64,000 nt of DNA from Methanosarcina flavescens. GTDB taxonomy: Archaea; Halobacteriota; Methanosarcinia; Methanosarcinales; Methanosarcinaceae. Below are positions 38,552 through 48,153 of this stretch, piece by piece; the first letter of the stretch is position 1, and each line of letters starts with the position of its first letter. The translations under genes were made by a program, and so were the position numbers. A model generated the notes under the pieces. The model saw nothing but the letters and a program-made list of their open reading frames with translations, was not told the DNA's origin and made no database searches. The DNA lies in assembly GCF_001304615.2 (NCBI RefSeq), contig NZ_CP032683.1, positions 1,240,001 to 1,304,000 of the forward strand. Reading direction: 5' to 3'.

Positions 38552-39667
38552 TCAGTATTCAGGTTCCAGTCCTTCGATCATGGAGAAAGTTTTGTCCAGT
38601 TCGGCTTCTTTTTCTACCCTCTGCTTTTTCTCCTTTTCCTGTTGAATCGCCTGGATGGCTACACTATACAGTTTTTCCATCTCATGAGCTGACTCCAGAG
38701 TGAGTACGGACAGAACCTGGGGAAACTCTCCACTGCGTACGATTATTCCCTTAAAAACATGCCCTATGGCTCTGGATAGTTTTTCGATTTCATCTGAGAT
38801 ATCATCTACGTTCAGGTACTTGCGGTCGCCTTTTATGATGACCATTGCACGGCTTGCTTCCTTATACACATCTGTGGAAAAGAGAAGCCCAGCTGGAGAG
38901 AGGGTACTCTGGATTGCAGTTTTTATGGATGTTTCCCTGTCAGATTTGAAAAAACCCATTGTTGCAAGACCTGCCCCCCCACTCATAACAGATTTAAAAT
39001 CCCCGAGGTCAGTTACCATCATCATTTCACTATCAAGGGCATCGAGCAGGAAAAGAATGCGTTCGGCAATCATGTCGTTAATGCCATTATAGGCTTCCTG
39101 AATGCTTCCTCCGATGTTTTTAAGGTACTGGTTATCTGCAAGGATCATTCCATCTGCTCCGCTCTGGCGGATTTCCCGGATTGAAAAAGCGGTGTTCTGC
39201 AGATAAAGCGTTCCTTCCTCCCTGAAAGGAAGCACAACAAGGCAATAAACAGGATAGTTATACCGATTTTTCATTTCTTTTACGAGCAGAGGAGTAAAAG
39301 AAGAACCTGTCCCCCCCGATGCCGAGGTTATCAAGAAAGCAATATCAAAACTGCCCCTTTCCTCGATCTGCCGCATTATTCTCTCTTTTTTATCCTCAAA
39401 AACCTGTTTCCCGATATTCCGGTTTGCACCAACCCCATGCAGGTGCTCGATATGGATTCTATCCCTTGCTTTCGTAAATTTCATTTCCTTGAGATCGTTA
39501 ACTGCGGTGTTCAATGCAAGAGTTTCAACACGACTCTTAAATCTCTGCCTGGAATAAAACCTGGCAAGCCTGCCGCAGCTTTTCCCCCCTCCCAGAGCAT
39601 GCCGGTTAATAGAATCAAGAATTCTGTTCCCACACTGCCCATTTCCTATTATCAGTATATTAAGCAA
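38552..39667 (-). CDS. cetZ: CetZ-type tubulin/FtsZ-family GTPase
   Basis: 371 residues, TTG start with GGAGGAG upstream. N-terminal NILIIGNGQCGNRILDS nucleotide loop, VETLALNTAVNDLKEM, and the tubulin signature SASGGTGSSF near residue 117; NQYLK and a T7-like NGINDMIAERI follow. The divergent loops and acidic tail (EAELDKTFSMIEGLEPEY) fit CetZ, which controls cell shape in haloarchaea, more than division FtsZ. It lies alone, next to a secreted repeat protein on the same strand. Confidence 0.85.
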   Translation of the reverse strand: MLNILIIGNGQCGNRILDSINRHALGGGKSCGRLARFYSRQRFKSRVETLALNTAVNDLKEMKFTKARDRIHIEHLHGVGANRNIGKQVFEDKKERIMRQIEERGSFDIAFLITSASGGTGSSFTPLLVKEMKNRYNYPVYCLVVLPFREEGTLYLQNTAFSIREIRQSGADGMILADNQYLKNIGGSIQEAYNGINDMIAERILFLLDALDSEMMMVTDLGDFKSVMSGGAGLATMGFFKSDRETSIKTAIQSTLSPAGLLFSTDVYKEASRAMVIIKGDRKYLNVDDISDEIEKLSRAIGHVFKGIIVRSGEFPQVLSVLTLESAHEMEKLYSVAIQAIQQEKEKKQRVEKEAELDKTFSMIEGLEPEY

Positions 39668-39793
39668 AAAACTCCTCCGTTTCGAGGATAATCCGAAATC
39701 TTCCTGCTGGAGTTACTTCTCAGCTTTTATGATCTACGGTTACACTTCCCGGAGTTTTACCTCGAATTGCTTTTCTAATATTCCCACCCAATT

Positions 39794-41053
39794 CTAATAT
39801 CGATATTCTTTATGCTTTTTATATATATGGATACTCACAGCTGCCAGAATAATGGTAGAAACTACAATATACAGCGGATTTTTAATGAGAAAATCGAACT
39901 TTCCTTCTTTCACATAAATATTCAGCGTGGTTGAATTATTACTCACCTTTTGATTCTGTGTCTCTATGCCGTTATTATATTCATAAGAAAGCTTGGAATT
40001 GATGTTATAGGTTCCCACTTCTTTTGCCTTTAAAGTGTATGTGAATTCTTTATCATTATTTGGTTCCAGGGTCTCAATGTATATCCTGGGGGTTCCGCCG
40101 ACGGACTCGATGCCTTCTTCCCCTTCCACATATTCAAAGTTTTCTGGAAGAAGGATATCAACCCGGACAGCCTGTGCAGGAGCATTGCCTGTGTTTCTCA
40201 GGATAACGTTCGAGACTATTTTTTCATTCCTTTCTACGGATAAGCTGTCAACGTTCATTCTGGCTTCCACATTTGCATGCAATTTGTTTCCTTCACTCAC
40301 GGTTATGGAAGGCATGTTAGAAGACGTCTGGTAGATCTGCCCGGCACTGTTGGTGTAGCTCGCATTAACAGCTTTGAGGTCAAAAGTTCCCGCATCGGTT
40401 GCCTTTAATTTATATATATAAACTAGCGTTTCAGGGACTGATTCCCCATATTCCATTTTAGGAATCGTACTTGAGACTTCATATACGGTCTCTTCAAGGA
40501 CAAAGTGTTCCTGCTTCGGGTCCATAAACGTGACGTTATTTGCAGTATCATTTCCGGTATTCTTTGCCTTTACCGTAACAGTTACAGTTTCCCCGAGTTT
40601 GATTTTCGATTTATCTATGCTTTTTGTTATCACGACCTCAGGATCACCTGCAAAAACTGCTTCTGATCGCCCATTTTCAAGAAGTTTGTTTATATAAAGG
40701 TCTCCCGGATTGTAGTTTGACAGCATGATCACAACCGTGGCAACTCTCCCACCATGCACCGACTTAAGGCGCATCTCGACTTTGCCTTTTTTCTCAAAAC
40801 TAAAATCGGCAGACTTGTTTACACCCAGCAAGCCGTCCTTTACTTCTCTATCTTTCTCATACACATAGTATGAGGCTGTATTGGCTTCCGGAAAAATATC
40901 AGTAAATTCGATTATGTAATTATTAAGCTGGTATGCCTGCCCTTCCTTAATGTTACCTTCATATACTGCAGTTTTTGCCGATGCTGTGCTGCCAGATTCC
41001 AGCAGAATGAAAAACGCAAGTAACAAAGTCATATGGATCTTTTTCAGTTTCAC
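39794..41053 (-). CDS. Secreted membrane-anchored protein with two DUF11/CARDB-like domains
   Basis: 419 residues, GTG start (ATG at 41032 is an alternative). Signal peptide (FFILLESGSTASA). An N-terminal domain of about 130 residues is followed by two Ig-like repeats: ITKSIDKSKIKLGETVTVTVKAKNTGNDTA and later LSVERNEKIVSNVILRNTGNAPA. The gene ends with a membrane helix (LYIVVSTIILAAVSIHIY) and a basic tail KKHKEYRY. This is a typical S-layer-associated surface protein. Several N-x-T/S sites. Confidence 0.8.
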   Translation of the reverse strand: MKLKKIHMTLLLAFFILLESGSTASAKTAVYEGNIKEGQAYQLNNYIIEFTDIFPEANTASYYVYEKDREVKDGLLGVNKSADFSFEKKGKVEMRLKSVHGGRVATVVIMLSNYNPGDLYINKLLENGRSEAVFAGDPEVVITKSIDKSKIKLGETVTVTVKAKNTGNDTANNVTFMDPKQEHFVLEETVYEVSSTIPKMEYGESVPETLVYIYKLKATDAGTFDLKAVNASYTNSAGQIYQTSSNMPSITVSEGNKLHANVEARMNVDSLSVERNEKIVSNVILRNTGNAPAQAVRVDILLPENFEYVEGEEGIESVGGTPRIYIETLEPNNDKEFTYTLKAKEVGTYNINSKLSYEYNNGIETQNQKVSNNSTTLNIYVKEGKFDFLIKNPLYIVVSTIILAAVSIHIYKKHKEYRY

Positions 41054-41386
41054 TTCTGCTACCCCAAAGACCTGATAAAAAAGCCTGTCTACAACAGTTA
41101 CTACTTGAATGTTTTAGATAAGCTGCTTTAACAGTAATTTTACTCCCTTGACCCTAAATATCTTCAACAAAAACAAATATAAAGTTTGTGATCTTTTCTT
41201 TTTATTCTTTTCAAAAGAAAAATATGAAAATAAGCCCTTAAACCTGTGAGTTCGGTTTCTAAACGAACTTAAAGCTAACGGATTTTTTCCTGATCTATTA
41301 ACAACATAAGTTTTATGATTTACCTGTCTCTCTTATCTCCGTTTTTACATTTTATATTCCTTCCTGTTGCTTCCTTAATAAGAGTT

Positions 41387-42211
41387 TTAACTTATTATTT
41401 CCAGGCTGAGATCTATCCATCTTGATTTATGGATAAGAGAACCCATAGATATTACATCCACTCCTGTTTTTGCATAATCTTCAAGGTTTTCCTGGGAAAT
41501 CCCTCCGGATGCTTCCACAATAACCGAGTCTCTAAGCCCTTTTTCTTTAAGGATTTCCAGTGTTTCCCTGACGGCTTCGGGTTGCATGTTATCCAGCATT
41601 ATAATATCAGCTCCGAGTTTTGCAGCGAGCACAGCATCTTCTGCAGACTCCACCTCAACTTCTATTTTTCGGATGAAGCTGGTTTTTTTCGCAGCATCAA
41701 TCGCAGCTTCTATTCCCATCAGTTTGACATGGTTATCCTTAATCATAACCGAATCCGAAAGGTTGAACCTGTGGGTGTCTCCTCCGCCCGCAGCCACAGC
41801 CAGTTTTTCGAATTTCCTTATGCCTGGAGTGGTTTTTCTGGTGCATGCCACCCTTGTGGTCTCAGAATGCCTTCTTACTATATCCACACATGCTCGGGTA
41901 AGGGTTGCAATCCCGCTGAGGTGACCGAGGAAATTCAGGGCAAGCCTTTCTGCTCTAAGGATGGATACAGCTCCTCCCTTTAGCCTGAAAATCATATCGC
42001 TTTCATTGACATGGTCTCCATCTTTAAGCGTCGTCTCAGCCTGAACTCCAAGATAGCAAAGAATTGATTCGGCTTCTTTAATTCCGGCAATAACACAGGC
42101 TTCTTTTGTGAAAATAATGGCTTTTACAGGTCTGTCAGGTACAATAGTGCACGAAACATCATCGTATCCCAGATCTTCTTCTATAAATCTTTCAACTTCT
42201 TTAATAAGCAT
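41387..42211 (-). CDS. nadC: Quinolinate phosphoribosyltransferase (nicotinate-nucleotide pyrophosphorylase)
   Basis: 274 residues. ILRAERLALNFLGHLSGIAT, the ACTRKTTPGIRKFEKLAVAAGGGDTHRFNLSD phosphoribosyl region, KDNH, and VEVESAEDAV are all NadC hallmarks. It turns quinolinate and PRPP into nicotinate mononucleotide. It is divergent from the aspartate dehydrogenase gene, sharing a 256-bp promoter region. Confidence 0.95.
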   Translation of the reverse strand: MLIKEVERFIEEDLGYDDVSCTIVPDRPVKAIIFTKEACVIAGIKEAESILCYLGVQAETTLKDGDHVNESDMIFRLKGGAVSILRAERLALNFLGHLSGIATLTRACVDIVRRHSETTRVACTRKTTPGIRKFEKLAVAAGGGDTHRFNLSDSVMIKDNHVKLMGIEAAIDAAKKTSFIRKIEVEVESAEDAVLAAKLGADIIMLDNMQPEAVRETLEILKEKGLRDSVIVEASGGISQENLEDYAKTGVDVISMGSLIHKSRWIDLSLEIIS

Positions 42212-42467
42212 AATTTTACCCTGCTATGTTATGATCCCGTAATTAATAAGAGGTACGGTGTCCTTGCTGCCGGATTTTGTAAAAACAATAGAAAACGGTC
42301 TGTGCATACAAATAGAGAAAGGTAGGTCTTCTACTAAAGGAGCCCAGCAGAAGATTTAAAGATAGGAAACGGAATACAGTATCCCTGTCCTCAGGCTTAT
42401 GAAGCCTGCTGCTAAAAGTAATAATAAAACGACGATAAATTTATTGGTTGTTTCTCAGGAGCCTGGA

Positions 42468-43283
42468 ATGCTGAAAATAGGAATTATTGGTTGTGGATTT
42501 ATTGGCAGACAGATTTGCAGAGCTATTGATAGTGGGGCTTTTAATGCGGAGCTGTATGCTCTTTTTGACTCTTCTCAGAGCAAAGCCCTTGAACTTGCAG
42601 CCTCCCTGAAAAGGTGCAGCCCTGCATATATGAGAATTGAGGAGTTACTGCAAAGCGTAGACCTTGTTATAGAAAGCGCCTCTCAAAACGCTGTCAGACT
42701 CATAGTACCTCAGGCTCTTGAAGCAGGGTGTGATGTAATGGTACTCAGTGTGGGTGCGCTTGCGGATGAAGAGCTCCGGGAAAAACTCTTCAGGCTTGCA
42801 GAACAGAACAATTGCAAGCTGTATTTCCCTTCAGGAGCAATCGTCGGTATAGATGGAATAAATTCCGCCTCAGCTTCCGAAATTTCCTCAGTTACCCTTA
42901 CTACCCGAAAACCGCCTCTGAATCTTGCAGGAGCCCCACACATTGAAGCCCTTGGAATTGAGCTTGAGAAGATCGAAAAAGAAACCCTGCTTTTCGAAGG
43001 GCCTGCTTCAGAAGCGGTCAAAGCCTTCCCTGCAAACGTAAATGTTGCAGCTACGATAAGCCTTGCAGGTATAGGCTTTGACCGGACGAAAGTAAAAGTA
43101 ATAGCCGACCCTTCCCTTTCCAGAAATGTGCATGAGATAACCGTAGAAGGCAAATTCGGCAAATTTTTCACCAGAGTCGAGAATGTTCCCTCCCCTGAGA
43201 ACCCGAAAACAAGTTACCTTGCAGCCCTCTCTGCAATCTCAACCCTGAAGAAAATCCTGAACCCGGTCCAGATAGGAACCTGA
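42468..43283 (+). CDS. nadX: L-aspartate dehydrogenase (NadX type)
   Basis: 271 residues from the ATG at 42468; AGGAG lies upstream and the next residues are the dinucleotide loop KIGIIGCGFIGRQI. A longer in-frame start at 42399 adds 23 residues with no family support. Further motifs: VIESASQNAVR, FPSGAIVGIDGINSA and GPASEAVKAFPANVNVAATI. It oxidises aspartate to iminoaspartate, the NadA substrate, replacing NadB, which is sensible in a strict anaerobe. Next to nadC and nadA it completes de novo NAD synthesis. Confidence 0.93.
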   Translation: MLKIGIIGCGFIGRQICRAIDSGAFNAELYALFDSSQSKALELAASLKRCSPAYMRIEELLQSVDLVIESASQNAVRLIVPQALEAGCDVMVLSVGALADEELREKLFRLAEQNNCKLYFPSGAIVGIDGINSASASEISSVTLTTRKPPLNLAGAPHIEALGIELEKIEKETLLFEGPASEAVKAFPANVNVAATISLAGIGFDRTKVKVIADPSLSRNVHEITVEGKFGKFFTRVENVPSPENPKTSYLAALSAISTLKKILNPVQIGT

Positions 43284-43392
43284 GCTCGAAAAAAGCAAGA
43301 AATCAACTTGCCGCCTAGCTCTTTTTTCACAATCAGCAATCTAATGTTTCTTCTCTAGTTTACCTCAATTGAAGAAATTGTCAAATCATAAC

Positions 43393-43610
43393 GAGACGGA
43401 ACTTGGGAAGTGAAAAGGGCAGTGTGCTGTTGCGATTATATCGCAACTCCGAGAAAATCTCTGATTTTCTGCGATCCTGAAGCGCAATTCGGGGCGTACT
43501 CCTGAGGCGCAATTCGGGCGAGACGGAACTCGGGAAGTGAAATGGGCAGGGCACTCCCGATCGGGACTCGGGAAGCTACTCGGGCGAGACTCATAAATGT
43601 TATATAGTGC
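43393..43610. repeat. Short dispersed-repeat patch between nadX and nadA
   Basis: A 30-bp direct repeat starting GAGACGGAACT occurs at 43393-43422 and 43520-43549 (two mismatches). CGCAATTCGGG occurs twice between (43481 and 43508 areas). TTGCGAT-TAT-ATCGCAA near 43435-43451 and GAAAATC/GATTTTC next to it are perfect hairpins. GGGATTCGGGCGAG near 47207 is related. The nadA promoter probably lies after it. Confidence 0.65.
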
Positions 43611-43817
43611 GGGGGAGTTAAGCACGTAAGTTCCCAGAAGCAAATGGTATATGTACAAAAAGAGCATACTGGATAAGGTTTCCTTTGTTTAACTCTTTTT
43701 TACATCCATTTGCCTGTTAAACTTCCGTTAAATTAAAATTGGTTATTTCAAGCTTGACCTTCAATCTCAGATCCGAATCTTACTTTTCGGATCTTGTTCC
43801 AAAAACCAGGTGGTCAA

Positions 43818-44732
43818 ATGCAGCAAGCAGAGCTTATTGAAAGGATCAAAGAACTCAAATTAAAACGAAATGCAGTTATTCTTGCTCATTACTATGCCCG
43901 TCCTGAGGTTCAGGATATTGCAGATTTTGTTGGAGACTCTCTTGGTCTGAGCCAGGAGGCTGTCCGTCAGACTGCTGATATTATTGTTTTTTGCGGTGTT
44001 CATTTCATGGGAGAAAGCGCTGCAATTCTCTGTCCTGACAAAACTGTCCTTTTGCCGGAAATCGATGCCACCTGCCCTATGGCAGACATGGTGGATATTG
44101 AAGGTCTCAGGCGAGAAAAGGAAAAGCATCCCAATGCCCTGGTTGTCTGCTATGTTAATAGTTCGGCTGCCATCAAGGCTGAATCTTACATCTGCTGTAC
44201 ATCGGCCAATGCCGTTGAGGTGGTAAATTCACTGGATGTCGATGAAATTGTCTTTGTGCCTGATAAAAACCTGGCTGCCTACGTTGAAGCCAGGACTGAC
44301 AAAAAAATCATTCCCTGGGAAGGACACTGCCCCACTCACCACCAGATCCTGAGAGAGGATGTCCTGAGAATGAAGGAAAAGCATCCTGAAGCTAAGTTTA
44401 TTGCACATCCCGAGTGCCGCCCTGAGGTTCTGGAGCTTGCAGACCACATAGCAAGCACGCGGGGGATGATTATGTATGCAAAGAACTCTCCTGCAAAAGA
44501 GTTTATTATAGGTACGGAATGTGGACTTCTCCACGGTCTCTATAAAGCAGCCCCGGAAAAGAAATATTATTGCATTTCCGAATTCGCCTGCTGCCCGAGC
44601 ATGAAAATGATCAATCTTGAGAAAGTCCTGATCTCCCTTGAGAAAATCCAGCATATGGTGACCGTTCCCTATGACATCAGGACCAGGGCAAAAAAAGCAC
44701 TTGACCGTATGCTTGCAGTAAAAATCCGATAA
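43818..44732 (+). CDS. nadA: Quinolinate synthase NadA
   Basis: 304 residues from the ATG at 43818 (AGGTGGT upstream; the 8-residue longer frame lacks a site). [25 protein letters not shown], the cysteines in [11 protein letters not shown] and TECGLLHGL, and CCPSMK that ligate the [4Fe-4S] cluster, and FCGVHFMGE are all present. It condenses iminoaspartate with DHAP. The Fe-S centre ties it to the SUF genes at 20 kb. Confidence 0.95.
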   Translation: MQQAELIERIKELKLKRNAVILAHYYARPEVQDIADFVGDSLGLSQEAVRQTADIIVFCGVHFMGESAAILCPDKTVLLPEIDATCPMADMVDIEGLRREKEKHPNALVVCYVNSSAAIKAESYICCTSANAVEVVNSLDVDEIVFVPDKNLAAYVEARTDKKIIPWEGHCPTHHQILREDVLRMKEKHPEAKFIAHPECRPEVLELADHIASTRGMIMYAKNSPAKEFIIGTECGLLHGLYKAAPEKKYYCISEFACCPSMKMINLEKVLISLEKIQHMVTVPYDIRTRAKKALDRMLAVKIR

Positions 44733-44845
44733 GTTTCTGGTACTTTAAACCTTGCTGCCTGTAACAATTTATTCAATTGAAATTATAAAAATGATAAGGG
44801 ACAGGTATAAAAAATCCACCTTCCCCATCTAATATAAATTCATTC

Positions 44846-46294
44846 TCAGATCTTTTTCTTTAATACGCAGTACCCGGCAATAATCATGAAAAGTGGTAAG
44901 GAAATTGCCATAAATATCCTGGCTGCCCCCATCGGATTCTTGATTCTACTATTTCCTCCCGCGTTTCCGCTCATAGCTATTCTTCCTTCGCTTCCAATGC
45001 TTCTCAGGGGTATCTTATTTGCGCCTCGGATTTCTCCATTTCCTTCATATTCCGTTATTGCAAAGAAAGAATAGCCAGGAGTTTCCGCTTCAAAATAAAC
45101 GTAATTCTTGTCTTCTCTGACTTTTTCAGTATAAAGAGGATGCCAATCTTCGTCGTACCTTTGGAGAGTTATCAGAGTCTCATTAATATTCTCATCTTTA
45201 ATCCACGATTTTTCAACCTTAAACCCTATAAGTCCGTTTCTAATGGAAGTGGGAAGTCCTGCTCCCTTATCTCCTACCCAGACATTTACATGTTTATAAA
45301 CTGTGCCTTGAGGAGTTGCCGGGACAAGAGTAGATTTGCTTTTAAGTTCTTCTACAACTGTTGTCGTTCTCCTGAAGGTCTTCTTCGGATCAAATTTGAT
45401 ATAGGTAACGCATGTGACATTTTCTACAAAGTCAAATTTGACAGGATAACCACTTATAACGCTTCTGGTGACAAGTTCCTTGGCGGCAATATTGCTCGCA
45501 TCCTCACTAGAAACAAGGTTCATTCCCCAACCGCTAGAGGACGAACTGCCAAAAGAGGATGAATTGTTAGTAGGGGATGAACTATCGGTAGAAGAATTGG
45601 AATTATTATCTTCTTTATTTTCCCTGTTATCTAAAGTTACAGTATTCGGATTTTTGGTGTTTGGATTTTGTTTATTTGGACTCTTTTTATTTGGACTTCT
45701 CTCATTTGGACTCTTTTTATTTGGACTTCTCTCATTTGGATTCTCCTCATTTGGGCTTTCCTCATTTGGATCCTCCTCATTTGGATTCTCCTCATTTGGA
45801 TTCTCCTCATTTGGATTCTCCTCATTTGGATTCTCCTCATTTGGATTCTCCTCATTTGGATTCTCCTCATTTGGATCCTCCTCATTTGGATTCTCCTCAT
45901 TTGGATTCTCCTCATTTGGATTCTCCTCATTTGGATTCTCCTCATTTGGATTCTCCTCATTTGGATTCTCCTCATTTGGATTCTCCTCATTTGGATTCTC
46001 CTCATTTGGATCCTCCTCATTTGGATTCTCCTCATTTGGATTCTCCTCATTTGGATTCTCCTCATTTGGATTCTCCTCATTTGGATTCTCCTCATTTGGA
46101 TCCTCCTCATTTGGGCTTTCCTCATTCGAAGTTCCATCTCTCGGATTTTCCTCATTCAGATTGGGACCTGCTGTATCACTTCCATCATTTCCGGGATCCT
46201 GATCTATAGCAGATGCCATACTGGAGATTGTCCCGGGAATTATTAGTATTATAACTAATATATAAATCAAAGAGCTAAAAAAATCGGCTTTCAT
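44846..46294 (-). CDS. Surface protein with NEENP pentapeptide repeats and PGF-pre-PGF-like domain
   Basis: 482 residues from the ATG at 46294 (GGAGG 8 nt upstream; ATG 46327 is in frame but has no site). Signal peptide (SLIYILVIILIIPGTISSMASA). Then about 30 five-residue repeats of NEENP with periodic NEEDP or NEESP and a degenerate basic end (NERSP, NKKSP). A Ser-rich linker follows. The folded domain of about 170 residues (from WGMNLVSSEDASNI, ending ETPGYSFFAITEYEG) resembles the PGF-pre-PGF domain of Methanosarcina surface proteins. A C-terminal membrane helix and KKKI anchor follow. Likely a stalk holding a domain off the cell. Confidence 0.85.
   Translation of the reverse strand: MKADFFSSLIYILVIILIIPGTISSMASAIDQDPGNDGSDTAGPNLNEENPRDGTSNEESPNEEDPNEENPNEENPNEENPNEENPNEENPNEEDPNEENPNEENPNEENPNEENPNEENPNEENPNEENPNEENPNEEDPNEENPNEENPNEENPNEENPNEENPNEENPNEEDPNEESPNEENPNERSPNKKSPNERSPNKKSPNKQNPNTKNPNTVTLDNRENKEDNNSNSSTDSSSPTNNSSSFGSSSSSGWGMNLVSSEDASNIAAKELVTRSVISGYPVKFDFVENVTCVTYIKFDPKKTFRRTTTVVEELKSKSTLVPATPQGTVYKHVNVWVGDKGAGLPTSIRNGLIGFKVEKSWIKDENINETLITLQRYDEDWHPLYTEKVREDKNYVYFEAETPGYSFFAITEYEGNGEIRGANKIPLRSIGSEGRIAMSGNAGGNSRIKNPMGAARIFMAISLPLFMIIAGYCVLKKKI
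45640..46135. repeat. 15-bp coding minisatellite
   Basis: Unit CTCATTTGGATTCTC (plus strand) repeated about 30 times, nearly perfect from 45740 to 46115. Variant units containing GGATCC (Asp in place of Asn) are spaced 6, 9 and 7 units apart, suggesting larger blocks were duplicated. Because 15 is a multiple of 3 and the unit lacks stops, other frames are open too and create false long ORFs on both strands. Confidence 0.97.
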
Positions 46295-46327
46295 CTTATT
46301 GGCCTCCACCCATGCGTCAGTAAACAA

Positions 46328-46845
46328 AAATTTCCGGTTCTTTCCTAATTATTAACGGAATAGTATATAATTAGTATAAATAAAATTTAAGATCTTGATT
46401 ATAGTAGATTTTTAATAGATCCTAAGTCAACACATTTCTTTGCTCCAGTTCAATATTTGAATCTGTTTAAGATTGAACAAATATTTATTTGAGTTTAGGG
46501 CATTTTTTGGGTTTGCCTGTTTCTGAAATTGGTAAACCTTTTATATATCAAAGGGAAGAACGGCAGGACATAAAACCGTCTTACTTAATATTAACTTTTT
46601 AATTAGTATGTTACTATAAATTTCCTTTGATTCAATATCCGCATATTTACTATATAGCTTCCTCTTACATCGCATAATTTTAAATAAATCGAAAAATAAA
46701 ATATTTTAAGAAGCCCATATTATAATTCTTTTTATTCCCTTGTTAGTTGTATTCTTCCTCCCTGAAATCCTGTCCTTCATGTAACCTCTCGTAATAACCA
46801 GTAATTTACTCTCTAATGCAAATTTTATACCAGAACCATTGACTC
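46328..46845. other. Intergenic region, very AT-rich
   Basis: No gene seen. It should contain the promoter for the surface protein on the minus strand (TATA-like runs at 46355-46385). GGTAAACCTTTTATATATCAAAGGG near 46531-46555 is a partial inverted repeat (CCTTT/AAAGG). Confidence 0.4.
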
Positions 46846-46849
46846 GAAA

Positions 46850-47040
46850 CCGTTGAACTGCGACCCTTTTACGAAAAGGCTTGACCGAAACCGTTGCACC
46901 GGTTTATCACCAAGCGTTGTGCCGCTTGACCACGCCGTCACGCCGTTTTCGATAAAACCTTCTCAAAAGGTTTTCGCTCAAGCCTTTTTTGAAAAGGCTT
47001 GTGATCAAACTTTTTCTTAAAAAGTTTGTGTTTATCACGC
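46850..47040 (+). repeat. Multi-hairpin dispersed repeat, copy 2 (upstream of ubiA)
   Basis: Reverse complement of the array at 7500-7745 over about 170 bp. Shared in order are the segment reading CCAAGCGTTGTGCCGCTTGA, the CACGCCG pair, AAAACCTT/AAGGTTTT, CAAGCCTTTTTTGAAAAGGC and AAACTTTTT/AAAAAGTTT with TGATC between. This copy has an extra hairpin (CCTTTTACGAAAAGG) and AACCGTTGCACCGGTT at its left end. It ends about 220 bp before ubiA. Confidence 0.85.
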
Positions 47041-47261
47041 CAGATAGGGTTAGGGGATAAAGTTCTAAAATCCAAGATTATGCCGTTTTTGATCAAACAT
47101 TATAGAAATTTGCGGAATTGGAGTGGAAATATTATAAATTCTGTCCAATAGATACGCTTCTTGAGCGAACGAGGTGAAAGAAAAAGGAGCCATCCTCCCA
47201 AGACGGGATTCGGGCGAGAAAATCCGATACCTTTAATACTTTATAATACTGCTTTGTACTG

Positions 47262-48131
47262 ATGTCTGCAGGCATACGCACATATCTGGAACTTATGAGA
47301 TACGAAAACTGCCTGATGGCGGGTTTTGCAGCCGTAATTGGAACATTGATCGCTTTTAATATCCTGATCTCTGATGCCTCAGGGTCTTATAGCCCTGAAA
47401 ATTTTCCTTTGTTTTATTCTGGCCTTGTATTCCTAGTCGTATTATTAATCTCAGGTGCAGGAAATACTATTAATGATTATTTTGATGTAAGGATAGATTC
47501 GATAAATCGCCCTGATAGACCTATCCCCTCAGGACGGGCAACGTTAAAAGAAGCTCTCTATTTTTCTTACACTCTGTTTTCCCTTGGCACACTCCTGGCT
47601 TTCTGGATTAACTTAATCTGCGGATTTATTGCCCTGTTTAATTCCCTGCTGCTCATCTTCTATGCGAAAACTCTCAAAGGTACTCCTCTTTTAGGAAATC
47701 TGAGCATAGGCTATCTCACGGGCTCAACCTTTCTGTTCGGAGCCTCAGTTTTTGGGTTTGAAGGACTGGAAGTGCTTTTCGTACTCTTCCTGCTAGCGGC
47801 CCTCGCGATTACTGCCAGGGAAATCGTAAAGGATATTGAGGACATTGAAGGGGACAAGGTCGAAGGGGCAGACACCCTGCCTATCAGGGTCGGGGCAAAA
47901 AAGGCAGGTTACCTTGCAGTATTTATAGGACTCCTTGCCGTGCTTTTAAGCCCTCTTCCTTACTTTATGCAGATGCTTGGCGTACGTTATCTTTATCTTG
48001 TCCTTCTGGCAGATATGGGATTTTTCGCAGCCATCTACCAGTTACTTGTCAGGAACAATCCTACAAAGTCCTCAAGAATGTTCAAGATCGCTATGTTCTT
48101 TGCTCTCATTGCTTTTATTGCCGGGGTATAA
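47262..48131 (+). CDS. ubiA: Digeranylgeranylglyceryl phosphate synthase (UbiA family)
   Basis: 289 residues, eight to nine membrane helices. First Asp-rich motif [21 protein letters not shown] near residue 69, second [21 protein letters not shown] near 193. It adds the second geranylgeranyl chain to GGGP, a committed step of archaeal ether lipids. No ribosome site precedes the ATG. TTTAATACT at 47232-47240, about 26 bp upstream, fits a leaderless promoter. Other UbiA enzymes (menaquinone-type) are possible, but the archaeal DGGGPS pattern fits best. Confidence 0.9.
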   Translation: MSAGIRTYLELMRYENCLMAGFAAVIGTLIAFNILISDASGSYSPENFPLFYSGLVFLVVLLISGAGNTINDYFDVRIDSINRPDRPIPSGRATLKEALYFSYTLFSLGTLLAFWINLICGFIALFNSLLLIFYAKTLKGTPLLGNLSIGYLTGSTFLFGASVFGFEGLEVLFVLFLLAALAITAREIVKDIEDIEGDKVEGADTLPIRVGAKKAGYLAVFIGLLAVLLSPLPYFMQMLGVRYLYLVLLADMGFFAAIYQLLVRNNPTKSSRMFKIAMFFALIAFIAGV

Positions 48132-48153
48132 TCTCTTCCCAGCTAAGTGATTT

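Noticed and set aside
45468-46246. Long open frames on both strands over the 15-bp minisatellite
   Set aside because: The unit has no stop codon in several frames and its length is a multiple of three. Only the minus-strand frame with signal peptide, ribosome site and C-terminal domain is a gene.
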